A stretch of DNA of 64,000 nucleotides. It comes from DASUPK01 sp963695675. Lineage in GTDB: Bacteria > Actinomycetota > Thermoleophilia > Solirubrobacterales > 70-9. Positions 25,205 through 32,842 of this stretch are shown here, one piece after another. The position numbers were made by a program, and so were the translations under genes. The DNA lies in the NCBI GenBank assembly GCA_963695675.1, contig CAVOGY010000007.1:868001-932000 (forward strand), given 5' to 3'. Position 1 is the stretch's first letter, and each line of letters opens with the position of its first letter. Below the pieces are notes generated by a model. That model saw only the letters and a list, made by a program, of their open reading frames with translations. It was not told the origin of the DNA and did no database searches.

Positions 25205-25933
25205 TCAGGTGCGTCGACCGGACGCGAGCGCCCGATCGATCAGGTACGGAATGACCTGATCGGCCGGGTCCTCCTCGGGGTGCCAGAGCAGACCAAGCGC
25301 GAACCCCCCGTCGGGCGATTCGATCGCCTCGACGGTTTCCTCATCGGTGGCCCAACCCGTCTCTTCGAAGCCGCGGCCGAGATCTCCGATCCCCTGGTGA
25401 TGATGGCTCTTGATGGTGAGTCGCTCTCCGCCCGACGCGCGCGCCGCCAGCGAGCCGGGCGCGAGCCGGACCTCGTGCTCGGCCCACTCGCCGGGAGTCG
25501 GCCGATGCTGCTCGTGCCCGAGGTGCTCCGGCAGATGCTGGTGCAGCGTTCCACCGTACGCCACGTTCATGATCTGCATCCCCCGGCAGACCCCCAGCAG
25601 AGGGATCCCGCGCTCCATCGCCCTGATCCCGAGCGCCATCTCGAACCGATCGCGGATCGGATTCGTCCCGATGGTCTCGGGGTGGGGCTCGACGCCCTGG
25701 ATGTCGGGGTCGATGTCCGCCCCTCCGCCGAGGACGAGCGCATCGATCCGGTCGAGCAGTTCGTCCGGCGACTCGGCCGAGGCCGGGTCAGGGGGCAGTA
25801 GAGCCGGCATCCCGCCGGCTCGCTCGATTGAGTCCGCGTAGGAGAGTGGCAGCAGCACGGCCGGCTCAAGCGTCCAGACGCCGAAGCTCGCTTGCTCGAC
25901 CGCGGCGCAGACGCCGATCAAAGGACGGGCCAT
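25205..25933 (-). CDS. PuuD-like gamma-glutamyl-gamma-aminobutyrate hydrolase (class I glutamine amidotransferase fold)
   Basis: A 242-aa C26-type peptidase. Nucleophile Cys in IPLLGVCRGMQIMNVAYGG (about residue 120), His in TIKSHHHQGIGDLG and GLLWHPEED, with the family's LVLGGGADIDPDIQG and HQHLPEHLG. PuuD enzymes hydrolyse the gamma-glutamyl bond of Glu-gamma-GABA or related adducts. ATG 25933 lies 6 nt after a TAAGTT box on this strand. The nearby APC permease, and a glutamine synthetase-like ligase and aldehyde dehydrogenase at 37-40 kb, fit a Puu-like route. Confidence 0.9.
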   Translation of the reverse strand: MARPLIGVCAAVEQASFGVWTLEPAVLLPLSYADSIERAGGMPALLPPDPASAESPDELLDRIDALVLGGGADIDPDIQGVEPHPETIGTNPIRDRFEMALGIRAMERGIPLLGVCRGMQIMNVAYGGTLHQHLPEHLGHEQHRPTPGEWAEHEVRLAPGSLAARASGGERLTIKSHHHQGIGDLGRGFEETGWATDEETVEAIESPDGGFALGLLWHPEEDPADQVIPYLIDRALASGRRT

Positions 25934-25939
25934 GCCGTC

Positions 25940-25970
25940 AACTTAGCGCCCGGCAATCCCCGGATATGCT
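25940..25970. promoter_or_regulatory. Divergent leaderless promoters (PuuD-like and GlpA-like genes)
   Basis: Minus strand TAAGTT (25940-25945) ends 6 nt before ATG 25933; plus strand TATGCT (25965-25970) ends 6 nt before TTG 25977. Neither start has a ribosome binding site, so both transcripts probably begin at the start codon. Confidence 0.5.
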
Positions 25971-25976
25971 CGCGAG

Positions 25977-27392
25977 TTGGTGAGCGACTCGCTGCGTGAA
26001 GGCCCGGCGCCCGACGGCCCCTTCGACGTCGCGGTCGTCGGTGCCGGGGCGGTCGGCTGCGCGGTCGCCCGCGAGCTCACCCGGCGCGGAGCCCGCTGCG
26101 CATTGCTGGAGGCCGGTCCCGATGTGGGAACCGGGACGAGCAAGGCGAATACCGCGATCCTTCACACCGGATTCGACGCCAAGCCGGGCACGGCCGAGTC
26201 GCGCCTGGTTGCTCGTGGCTATCGGCTGCTCAGCGATTACGCGGCTCGCGTCGGGATCCCGACTGCAGGAGTCGGCGCGCTGATGGTCGCCTGGACGCCG
26301 GAGCAGCGCGAGGCGCTTCCCGATGTCCGGGCCGCAGCGGACGAGAACGGCTACGAGGAGACGCGCGCGGTCGAGCTCGAGGAGCTCTACGCACGTGAGC
26401 CAAACCTTGGGCGGGGCGCGCAGGCGGCGATCGAGATCCCGGGAGAGGGGATCGTTTGTCCGTTCACCACCACGCTCGCCTATGCGATCGAGGCCCTCGA
26501 GGCCGGCTGTGAGCTCGTCTTGAATGCGGCCGTCGCCCGTGTGCGGCCCACTGACGGCGGCCACGAGATCGAGACCGCCAGGGGCCCGGTCCGGGCGCAG
26601 TATCTCGTCAACGCGGCGGGACTGCGCAGCGACGAGATCGACGCGATGCTCGGCCACTCGGACTTCCGGGTCACGCCCAGGCGCGGGGAGCTGATCGTCT
26701 TCGACAAGCTCGCCCGCGGGCTGGTCAACCACGTTCTGCTGCCCGTTCCCACCGAGAAGACAAAGGGCGTACTGGTCTCCCCGACCATCTACGGGAACAT
26801 CCTGCTCGGCCCGACGGCCGACGACATCGACGACAAGACGGATCGATCGACGACGACGGCGGGCCTCGCCGCTCTTATTAGCGCGGGCGAGCGGATCATC
26901 CCTCGGCTCGTGCGCCACGAGGTGACCGCCACCTACGTCGGCCTGCGCGCGGCGACGGAGCACCGCGACTACCAGCTCAGGTCCCATCCCGAGCAGCGCT
27001 ATGTCTGCGCGGGCGGGATTCGCTCGACCGGGATCACCGGATCTCTGGCGATCGCCGAGTGGGTGCGCGACGCACTCGCGGATGCTGGGCTTGAGCTCTC
27101 GGCCCGGCTGCCCGACCGGGAGCTGCACATGCCGAACATCGGGGAGTTCGGCTCCAGGCCATATCAGGAGGCAGAGCTGATCAGACGACGTCCGGACTAC
27201 GGGCAGATCGTCTGCTTCTGCGAGCGGGTGACGCGGGGGGAGATCGAAGACGCACTCGCCAGCCGGATCCCGCCCGTTGATCCCGATGGCCTGCGCCGGC
27301 GCACGCGCGCCCTGATGGGCCGCTGCCAGGGGTTCTTCTGCGGAGCCGAGATCGCCGCCGCTCTAGAGAGGACTTCCGATGGCGATCGCTGA
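25977..27392 (+). CDS. FAD-dependent oxidoreductase with BFD-like [2Fe-2S] tail (GlpA-like)
   Basis: A 471-aa flavoprotein. FAD-binding fold at the N-terminus (VAVVGAGAVGCAVARELTRRG), DAO-type middle (ANTAILHTGFDA, GIVCPFTTTLAYA, PRRGELIVFDK) and a C-terminal BFD-like domain with IVCFCERVTRGEI and GRCQGFFCGAEI, i.e. CxC and Cx4C for an iron-sulfur cluster. This layout matches GlpA/anaerobic glycerol-3-phosphate dehydrogenase-type proteins. TTG 25977 fits the leaderless spacing; GTG 25980 is an alternative. It overlaps the next flavoprotein by 14 nt, and an FGGY kinase follows, so a glycerol or related polyol pathway is likely. Confidence 0.88.
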   Translation: MVSDSLREGPAPDGPFDVAVVGAGAVGCAVARELTRRGARCALLEAGPDVGTGTSKANTAILHTGFDAKPGTAESRLVARGYRLLSDYAARVGIPTAGVGALMVAWTPEQREALPDVRAAADENGYEETRAVELEELYAREPNLGRGAQAAIEIPGEGIVCPFTTTLAYAIEALEAGCELVLNAAVARVRPTDGGHEIETARGPVRAQYLVNAAGLRSDEIDAMLGHSDFRVTPRRGELIVFDKLARGLVNHVLLPVPTEKTKGVLVSPTIYGNILLGPTADDIDDKTDRSTTTAGLAALISAGERIIPRLVRHEVTATYVGLRAATEHRDYQLRSHPEQRYVCAGGIRSTGITGSLAIAEWVRDALADAGLELSARLPDRELHMPNIGEFGSRPYQEAELIRRRPDYGQIVCFCERVTRGEIEDALASRIPPVDPDGLRRRTRALMGRCQGFFCGAEIAAALERTSDGDR

Positions 27393-28614
27393 CGGCCCGG
27401 TGATCATCGGAGGTGGGCCTTCGGGGCTGGCGGCCGCGATCGAGCTGCGGCGGCTCGGGATCGGCCCCGTGACCGTGATCGAGCGCGAGCGCGAGGCGGG
27501 CGGAATTCCGCGCCACTCCGCACACACCGGCTTCGGCCTGCGCGACCTGCGCACCGTCCTGTCGGGACCGCGCTATGCCGAGCGCTATCGGACCTTGCGG
27601 CGGATGCCGGCGCCGAGCTCGTCACGGAGACAATGGTCACCGACTGGGAGGGAGAGCGGTTGCTGAATCTGACGGGCCCGGAGGGGCGCGAGCAGATCGA
27701 GCCTCCCGCGGTGGTCCTCGCCACCGGCTGCCGCGAGCGCCCCCGGTCGGCCCGGCTCGTCCCTGGCTCGCGGCCGGCCGGCGTGATGACCACCTCCACG
27801 CTCCAGCAGCTGGTCCACCTGCGCGGTGAGAAGGTCGGCAGCCGCGCCGTGATCGTCGGGGCGGAACACGTGAGCTTTTCCGCGGTCGCGACGCTCGCGC
27901 ATGCCGGTGCATCAGTCGCCGGCCTCGTCACCGAGCTTCCGCGCCACCAGTCGCTGGCGGCGTTCCGGGCCGGGGCGGCGTTGCGCTACCGCACATCGGT
28001 GTGGCCCCACACTGCGATCAGCGCGATCCACGGCTCCGAGCGCGTCGAATCGGTCGAGGTGACCGACCTGGACTCGGGGCGCACCCGCAGCGTCGACTGC
28101 GACCTGGTCATCTTCACGGCCGACTGGATCCCGGATCACGAGCTGGCCGTGATGGCCGGCTGCGAGCTCGATCCGGGCTCCCTCGGCCCGCTCGTCGACC
28201 AGGCGCTCGGCACGACACGCCGGGGCGTGTTCGCCGCCGGCAACCTGCTGCACCCGGCCGAGACCGCGGACATCTGCGCGCTCGACGGCCGACACGTCTG
28301 CGGCGCCCGTGGCCGCCTACTTGCGTGGCCCGGGAGAGTGGCCGGCACACCTCCGCCTGGTGGCGCGCGAGCCGCTGGCCTGGGTGGCGCCGAATCTCCT
28401 CCAGGCGGCCGGTCGGTCGCCTCCTCGCAGCCGGTTCCTGCTCCGCTCCCGCGAGATCCTGCGGCGTCCGCGGGTCCAGGTTCGGCAGGACGGGAGGGAG
28501 CTCTGGCGCGGCCGGCTGCGGAGGCTCGTTCCGGGCCGCTCGGCCCACATCCCCGCTGGGTGGACCTCGCGGGTCGATCACACGGGCGGTCCGGTGATCA
28601 TCGAAGTTGGGTAG
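27379..28614 (+). CDS. NAD(P)/FAD-dependent oxidoreductase, partner of the GlpA-like protein (two frameshifts)
   Basis: About 411 residues after joining three frames. FAD motif PVIIGGGPSGLAAAIELRRLG and EREREAGGIPRHSAHTGFG at the start; after a shift near 27598 the second Rossmann part follows (VVLATGCRERPRSARLVPG, SRAVIVGAEHVSFSAVATLA), then FTADWIPDHELAVMAG and TRRGVFAAGNLLHP. After another shift near 28303 the tail reads LRLVAREPLAWVAPNLLQ. The protein resembles the GlpB-position flavoprotein found with GlpA-like dehydrogenases and a DUF1667 protein; the DUF1667 gene is missing here. Both breaks look like one-base indels. Confidence 0.83.
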
Positions 28615-28635
28615 GCGCCAGGACCCGCTGCCGAA

Positions 28636-28641
28636 TAGGGT
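28636..28641 (+). promoter_or_regulatory. -10 box before the FGGY kinase
   Basis: TAGGGT, then 6 nt, then GTG 28648, with no Shine-Dalgarno. It may give the kinase its own leaderless transcript besides read-through from the flavoprotein genes. Confidence 0.45.
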
Positions 28642-28647
28642 TGCCCC

Positions 28648-30122
28648 GTGAGCGACGACGGGCTGTTGCTCGGCATCGACGAGGGGACGACCGGGGTCAA
28701 GGCCGCGCTCTTCGACCAGCGGCTCCAGCCGGTCGCGGAGGCGCGCCGCGACAAGGTCAACCGCCACCCCGAGGAGGGCTGGGTTGAGCAGGACGGCAAC
28801 GAGGTGCTTGAGGTCGTCACCGCCGCGATCGCCGAGCTGCTCGAGGGTGCGGATGGTGAGATCGATCGCCTGCGGGCTCGACCATCAGGGCGAGTCGGTG
28901 CTCGCCTGGGACTCGCAGACCGGCGAGCCGCTCAGCCCGATCGTCGTCTGGCAGGACAAGCGCTCCCAGGAGATCCTCGACGAGCTCACCGAACACGAGG
29001 AGGAGGTCACGGAGCTCAGCGGCCTGCCCTTCGACCCCTACTTCTCCGCCGCCAAGCTCGCCTGGCTGTCTGCGCCACAACGACGACGTCAAGAAGGCGC
29101 GCGACGACGGCAGGCTGCGGATGGGCACCGTGGACTCGTTCCTCTGCGACCGGCTCGGCTCCGGCTTCGCCACGGAGCCCGCGACGGCCTCGCGGACCCA
29201 GCTCCAGCGAATCGACAGGCCCGGCTTCGACGAGCGCCTCTGCGAGATCTTCGGCGTGCCGATGGATGTGCTGCCGGAGATCCGCGACACCGCTGGGGAG
29301 CTCGGCACGCTGAAGCACGAGAGCTGGCCGGTCGAGCTTCCCTTCCGGGGCCAGGTCGTCGACCAGCAGGCGGCCCTCGCAGGCGCGGCCTGCGTCGAGC
29401 CCGGTCGCGTCAAGGCGACCTACGGGACCGGCGTCTTCGTGCTTGGCCCACGTCGGCGAGGATGTCCCGAAACCGGCCGGGGGCCTCCTCCCGACCGTCG
29501 CCTGGAGCATCGACGGCAAGCTCGAGTACGCCCTCGACGGGGGCGTGTTCGCCGCCGGGGCGATGCTGGAGTGGATGTGCAACCAGCTCGGGATCGCCGA
29601 GGACCCGCCGGCGCTCAGCAAGCTGGCCCGCGAGGCCGAGACCTCCGCCGGGGCCAGGGTGCTCCCCGGGCTGGCGGGGATCGGGGCGCCCTGGTGGCGG
29701 CCCAATGCGCGGGCGGTGATCTCGGGGATCTATGGCGGGACGACGCGGGAGAACGTCGCGCGCGCGGCACTCGAGGGAATCGCCTGGCGGGTGGCGGATG
29801 TGGTGGCGGCTATTCGCGAGACCTCCCCGGTCGAGACGCCCTGCGGGTCGACGGCGGGCTGACGAACGAGCCGCTGCTGCTGCAGCTGCAGGCCGATTCG
29901 ATCGGCGCGCCGGTCGAGGCCGCCGGAGCCGACGCGACCGTGCTCGGGGCGGCCGCGCTCGGTGGGGTGGGAGCCGGGGTGATCGGCTCGCTCACCGACC
30001 TGCCCGAGATGCTCCCGGCGGACCGCCGGGTGGAGCCGGAGCTGGACGAGACCTGGCGGACGACCGAGCACGACCGCTGGCGCGAGTTCGTGCGCGCGAC
30101 CGAGGCCCTCGATCCGCGATAG
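28648..30122 (+). CDS. FGGY family carbohydrate kinase, glycerol kinase-like (four frameshifts)
   Basis: About 490 residues spread over four joined frames. N-terminal ATP-binding fold LLLGIDEGTTGVKAALFD; after a shift near 28864, GLDHQGESVLAWDSQTGEP and IVVWQDKRS; after one near 29072, MGTVDSFLCDRLGSGFATE and PGRVKATYGTGVFVL; after one near 29446, HVGEDVPKPAGGLLPTVAWS and GIGAPWWRPNARAVISGIYG; after one near 29840, LRVDGGLTNEPLLLQLQADS. The order and content match glycerol kinase (ATP plus glycerol to glycerol-3-phosphate), which fits the GlpA-like genes upstream. Four indels in one gene make real decay possible, but every domain is conserved. Confidence 0.83.
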
Positions 30123-30154
30123 GCGGATCCAGCCGTCCTAAACTCGAAATTGAG

Positions 30155-31558
30155 ATGAATCAGATGCGTTCGCGGCCCCGATTCGGCCGCATCGCCGCCA
30201 CGACTCTCGAGACCCTCGCCTGGGTGGGCCTCGCCACCGCGCTGGTGGCCCTCCTCGATTCGGTCGCCACGCCGGCCGGGCTCGGCAGCCTCTACCTGAT
30301 CGCAGTGCTCGCCGTCGCCATCCGCCGCGGCCAGGTCGCCGCACTCGCGGCCGCCGTGCTAGGCGTGCTGACCCTCAATTTCTTCTTCATCAAGCCCCTT
30401 CACCAGCTCACGATCGCCGACTCGGACAACGTGGTTGCGCTCGCGGTCCTGCTGCTGGCAGCCCTGGTCGTCGGTCGGCTCGCCGGGCAGTCGCGCCAGC
30501 GAGCCGCCGAGGCCGAGCTGCGGGCGGCCCAGGCCGCCGCGCGGGAGCACGAGGCGATCATGCTCGCCGATGCAGCCACCGCGCTGCTCGGTGGGACCGA
30601 TGATCTTGTGGCGGCAATCTCGGCGAGCCTCGAGGCGGCCGGCCACGAGGAGCTTCGCCTTGACGCCAGCGCCGCGCCCAGGGCTCGGGAGGGTGAAAGG
30701 GTCCTGCGGCTGCCCACCGAGGAACGCTCCGTCTGGCTGTATGCAGGCGAGTCGTCGGGTTGGTCCGATGCCGACCTCGACAGGGTCGCGCGGCCGCTAG
30801 CCACGTTGCTCGATGTTGCCGCTGAGCGCGAGCGTGCCGCCGCGCGCGGCGCCGAGGCGGAAGCGGCGCGGCAGGCGGATGCCGCCAAGACCGTGATCCT
30901 GCACGCGGTCTCACACGACCTGCGCTCGCCGCTCACGTCGATCCGGACCGCGGCGGCCGGGCTGCGCGAGCAGGGAACCACCGCCGATGATCGGATCGCG
31001 CTGATCGACGCGATCGAGGCCGAGTCGGATCGCCTTACCCGACTGATCGGAAATCTGCTTGACCTCTCCCGGATCGAGGCCGGGGCGGTTTATCCGCGCA
31101 CCGACTGGTGCGATCTGCTTGAAGTGATCTCGACCGCGGTCTCCAACACTCGCGATGACCACACCCAGCGACGAATTCAGATCGAGCTGGACGGCGAGCT
31201 GCCACTCGTGCGCGCCGATGCGTCACAACTGGAGCGCGTCTTCTCCAACCTGATCGAGAATGCGCTGCGCTTCTCTCCGCACGACCAGCCCGTGCGCATC
31301 AGCGGCGGCGTCGGGGCGGGCAAGGTGACGGTCCGGGTCATCGATCGAGGGCCGGGGGTGCCAGTGTCTCAGCGGAACGCGATCTTCAAGCCGTTCCACA
31401 CTGGCGACCAACGCGAGGGCGCCGGCCTCGGGCTCGCGATCTGCAAGGGCTTCGTAGAGGCAAACGGCGGCGAGCTGCGCCTGCAGGCCGACTCCGCGGA
31501 CGGAACGGCGTTCGCCGTCTCGTTCCCGCTGGTTGAGCAGCCGGCCACAGTCGGATGA
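30155..31558 (+). CDS. KdpD-like sensor histidine kinase without the N-terminal KdpD/Usp modules
   Basis: A 467-aa kinase. Residues 15-110 are a DUF4118-type membrane block with LGVLTLNFFFIKPLHQLTIA, typical of KdpD. A coiled coil and a small GAF-like region follow, then HisKA with ILHAVSHDLRSPLTSIRTAA (His about 255) and the ATPase boxes LIENALRFSPHDQ, VIDRGPGVP and GAGLGLAICKG. E. coli KdpD carries a KdpD domain and a Usp domain in front of DUF4118; both are absent, although a free UspA protein is encoded two genes later. It overlaps the response regulator by 4 nt. Confidence 0.92.
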   Translation: MNQMRSRPRFGRIAATTLETLAWVGLATALVALLDSVATPAGLGSLYLIAVLAVAIRRGQVAALAAAVLGVLTLNFFFIKPLHQLTIADSDNVVALAVLLLAALVVGRLAGQSRQRAAEAELRAAQAAAREHEAIMLADAATALLGGTDDLVAAISASLEAAGHEELRLDASAAPRAREGERVLRLPTEERSVWLYAGESSGWSDADLDRVARPLATLLDVAAERERAAARGAEAEAARQADAAKTVILHAVSHDLRSPLTSIRTAAAGLREQGTTADDRIALIDAIEAESDRLTRLIGNLLDLSRIEAGAVYPRTDWCDLLEVISTAVSNTRDDHTQRRIQIELDGELPLVRADASQLERVFSNLIENALRFSPHDQPVRISGGVGAGKVTVRVIDRGPGVPVSQRNAIFKPFHTGDQREGAGLGLAICKGFVEANGGELRLQADSADGTAFAVSFPLVEQPATVG

Positions 31559-32244
31559 CGGCCGGAGACTCGCGGGTGCTCGTGGTGGATGACGAGCCCC
31601 AGATCGTCAGGGGGCTGAGGGTGATCCTCACCAACGCCGGCTACCGGGTGGAGGAGGCGACCACGAAGCAAGAGGCTCTCGACGCGGTCTCGGTGAGGCC
31701 ACCCGACGCGATCGTGCTCGATCTGATCCTCCCCGACGGCGACGGGGTCGAGGTGGCGGAGGAGATCAGGCGCTGGAGCCAGGTGCCGATCGTCGTGCTC
31801 TCGGCCGTCGGCGACGAGCGCCAGAAGGTGCGTGCGCTCGACGCCGGGGCTGACGACTACGTCACCAAGCCGTTCGGCAGCGAGGAGCTGCTCGCCCGGA
31901 TGCGCGCGGTGCTGCGGCGCAGAAGTGAGGACGGCGAGGGTCCGGTACGTGTGGGCGATCTCGAGATCGACCTCGCCGATCGGGCCGTGCGGCGAGCCGG
32001 GGAGGAGGTCCACCTCACCCCGATCGAGTTCGACCTGCTCAGCCAGCTCGCGGAGCATCCGGGACGTCTGGTCACCCACCGCCAGCTGCTCCAGGAGGTC
32101 TGGGGTCCCGGCTACGAGGACGAGACCCACTACCTGCGCGTGCACTTCGCCCACATTCGCGCCAAGCTCGAACCGGATCCTGCGAACCCTCGTTACGTGA
32201 TCACGGAGCCGGGTATCGGCTACCGACTGCGCGCGGAGCAGTAG
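31555..32244 (+). CDS. kdpE: KdpE-like response regulator
   Basis: A 229-aa OmpR-type regulator: receiver VLVVDDEPQIVRGLRVILTN, phosphoacceptor in AIVLDLILPDGDG (Asp about 55), ADDYVTKPFGSEELLAR, and a winged helix with LLQEVWGPGYEDETHYLRVH, a KdpE hallmark. It is coupled to the sensor by an ATGA overlap. No kdpFABC genes are present in the window; the next genes are usp, kup and an APC permease. Three TTAGCG repeats spaced by multiples of 11 bp in the following gap are candidate binding sites. Confidence 0.93.
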   Translation: MTAGDSRVLVVDDEPQIVRGLRVILTNAGYRVEEATTKQEALDAVSVRPPDAIVLDLILPDGDGVEVAEEIRRWSQVPIVVLSAVGDERQKVRALDAGADDYVTKPFGSEELLARMRAVLRRRSEDGEGPVRVGDLEIDLADRAVRRAGEEVHLTPIEFDLLSQLAEHPGRLVTHRQLLQEVWGPGYEDETHYLRVHFAHIRAKLEPDPANPRYVITEPGIGYRLRAEQ

Positions 32245-32264
32245 ATCTGCGCCTCGGCGCGGAT

Positions 32265-32316
32265 TTAGCGAAATCTCTACGCAGCCCAGGCGGTCCTTAG
32301 CGGGTGCTTAGCGGGT
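32265..32316. promoter_or_regulatory. Phased TTAGCG repeats upstream of usp-kup
   Basis: TTAGCG starts at 32265, 32298 and 32309; the last two belong to tandem 10-bp copies CTTAGCGGGT. The spacings are 33 and 11 bp, so all lie on one DNA face, as direct-repeat half-sites of OmpR-family regulators do. The location between kdpE and usp-kup suggests the KdpE-like protein acts here. Confidence 0.6.
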
Positions 32317-32343
32317 CGCACTCGACCATGGAATTGGGAAGCC

Positions 32344-32841
32344 ATGGCCGAGCTCAAGCAACGCGGATATCACTCGGCGCTCGTCCCGATCCTGGGCACC
32401 AGCGTCGATAACGAGGCGATGGCGCGGGCCGCGAAGCTGGTCGGGCCCGACGGCGCCGTAGAGGCCGTTTACGTGCTCGAGGTCCCCGAACAGCTGCCGC
32501 TCGACGGAGGTCTTGAGCAAGAGGAGCAGGAAGCGCGGCGGGTGCTGGAGGTAGCGCGTCTGCAGGCGAAGGTCGCCGGCTGCAGGGTGCGCTGCCGGCT
32601 GATCCGGACGCGGAGCCCGGGGCGCGCGATCGTCGAGGAGGCGGAGGAGCGCCGCTCGGACCTGATCTACATCTCGACTGAGCACGCCCCCAGCGAGGAG
32701 GGGCTGCTCGGCCCGACGACCAGATACGTGCTCGCCCACCGGCCCTGCCGGGTCGTCGTCGAGCACGATCCGACCACCGCTGGGATTGGACAGAACGGAG
32801 ACGGCGTAGTCCCGGCGGGTGTGCTTGTGGGGGGCGGATAG
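32344..32841 (+). CDS. Universal stress protein (UspA-type)
   Basis: A 165-aa Usp-fold protein. ALVPILGTSVDNEAMARAA and VEAVYVLEVPEQLPL form the first half. LIRTRSPGRAIVEEAEERR, DLIYISTEHAP and the terminal TRYVLAHRPCRVVVEH form the second. The nucleotide-binding GxxG(9)G(S/T) loop is only partly kept (EGLLGPTTRYV), so ATP binding is uncertain. It ends 1 nt before kup. Usp domains bind ATP or c-di-AMP in several potassium systems, so it may be the soluble nucleotide sensor of this block (inference). Confidence 0.85.
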   Translation: MAELKQRGYHSALVPILGTSVDNEAMARAAKLVGPDGAVEAVYVLEVPEQLPLDGGLEQEEQEARRVLEVARLQAKVAGCRVRCRLIRTRSPGRAIVEEAEERRSDLIYISTEHAPSEEGLLGPTTRYVLAHRPCRVVVEHDPTTAGIGQNGDGVVPAGVLVGGG

Positions 32842-32842
32842 C

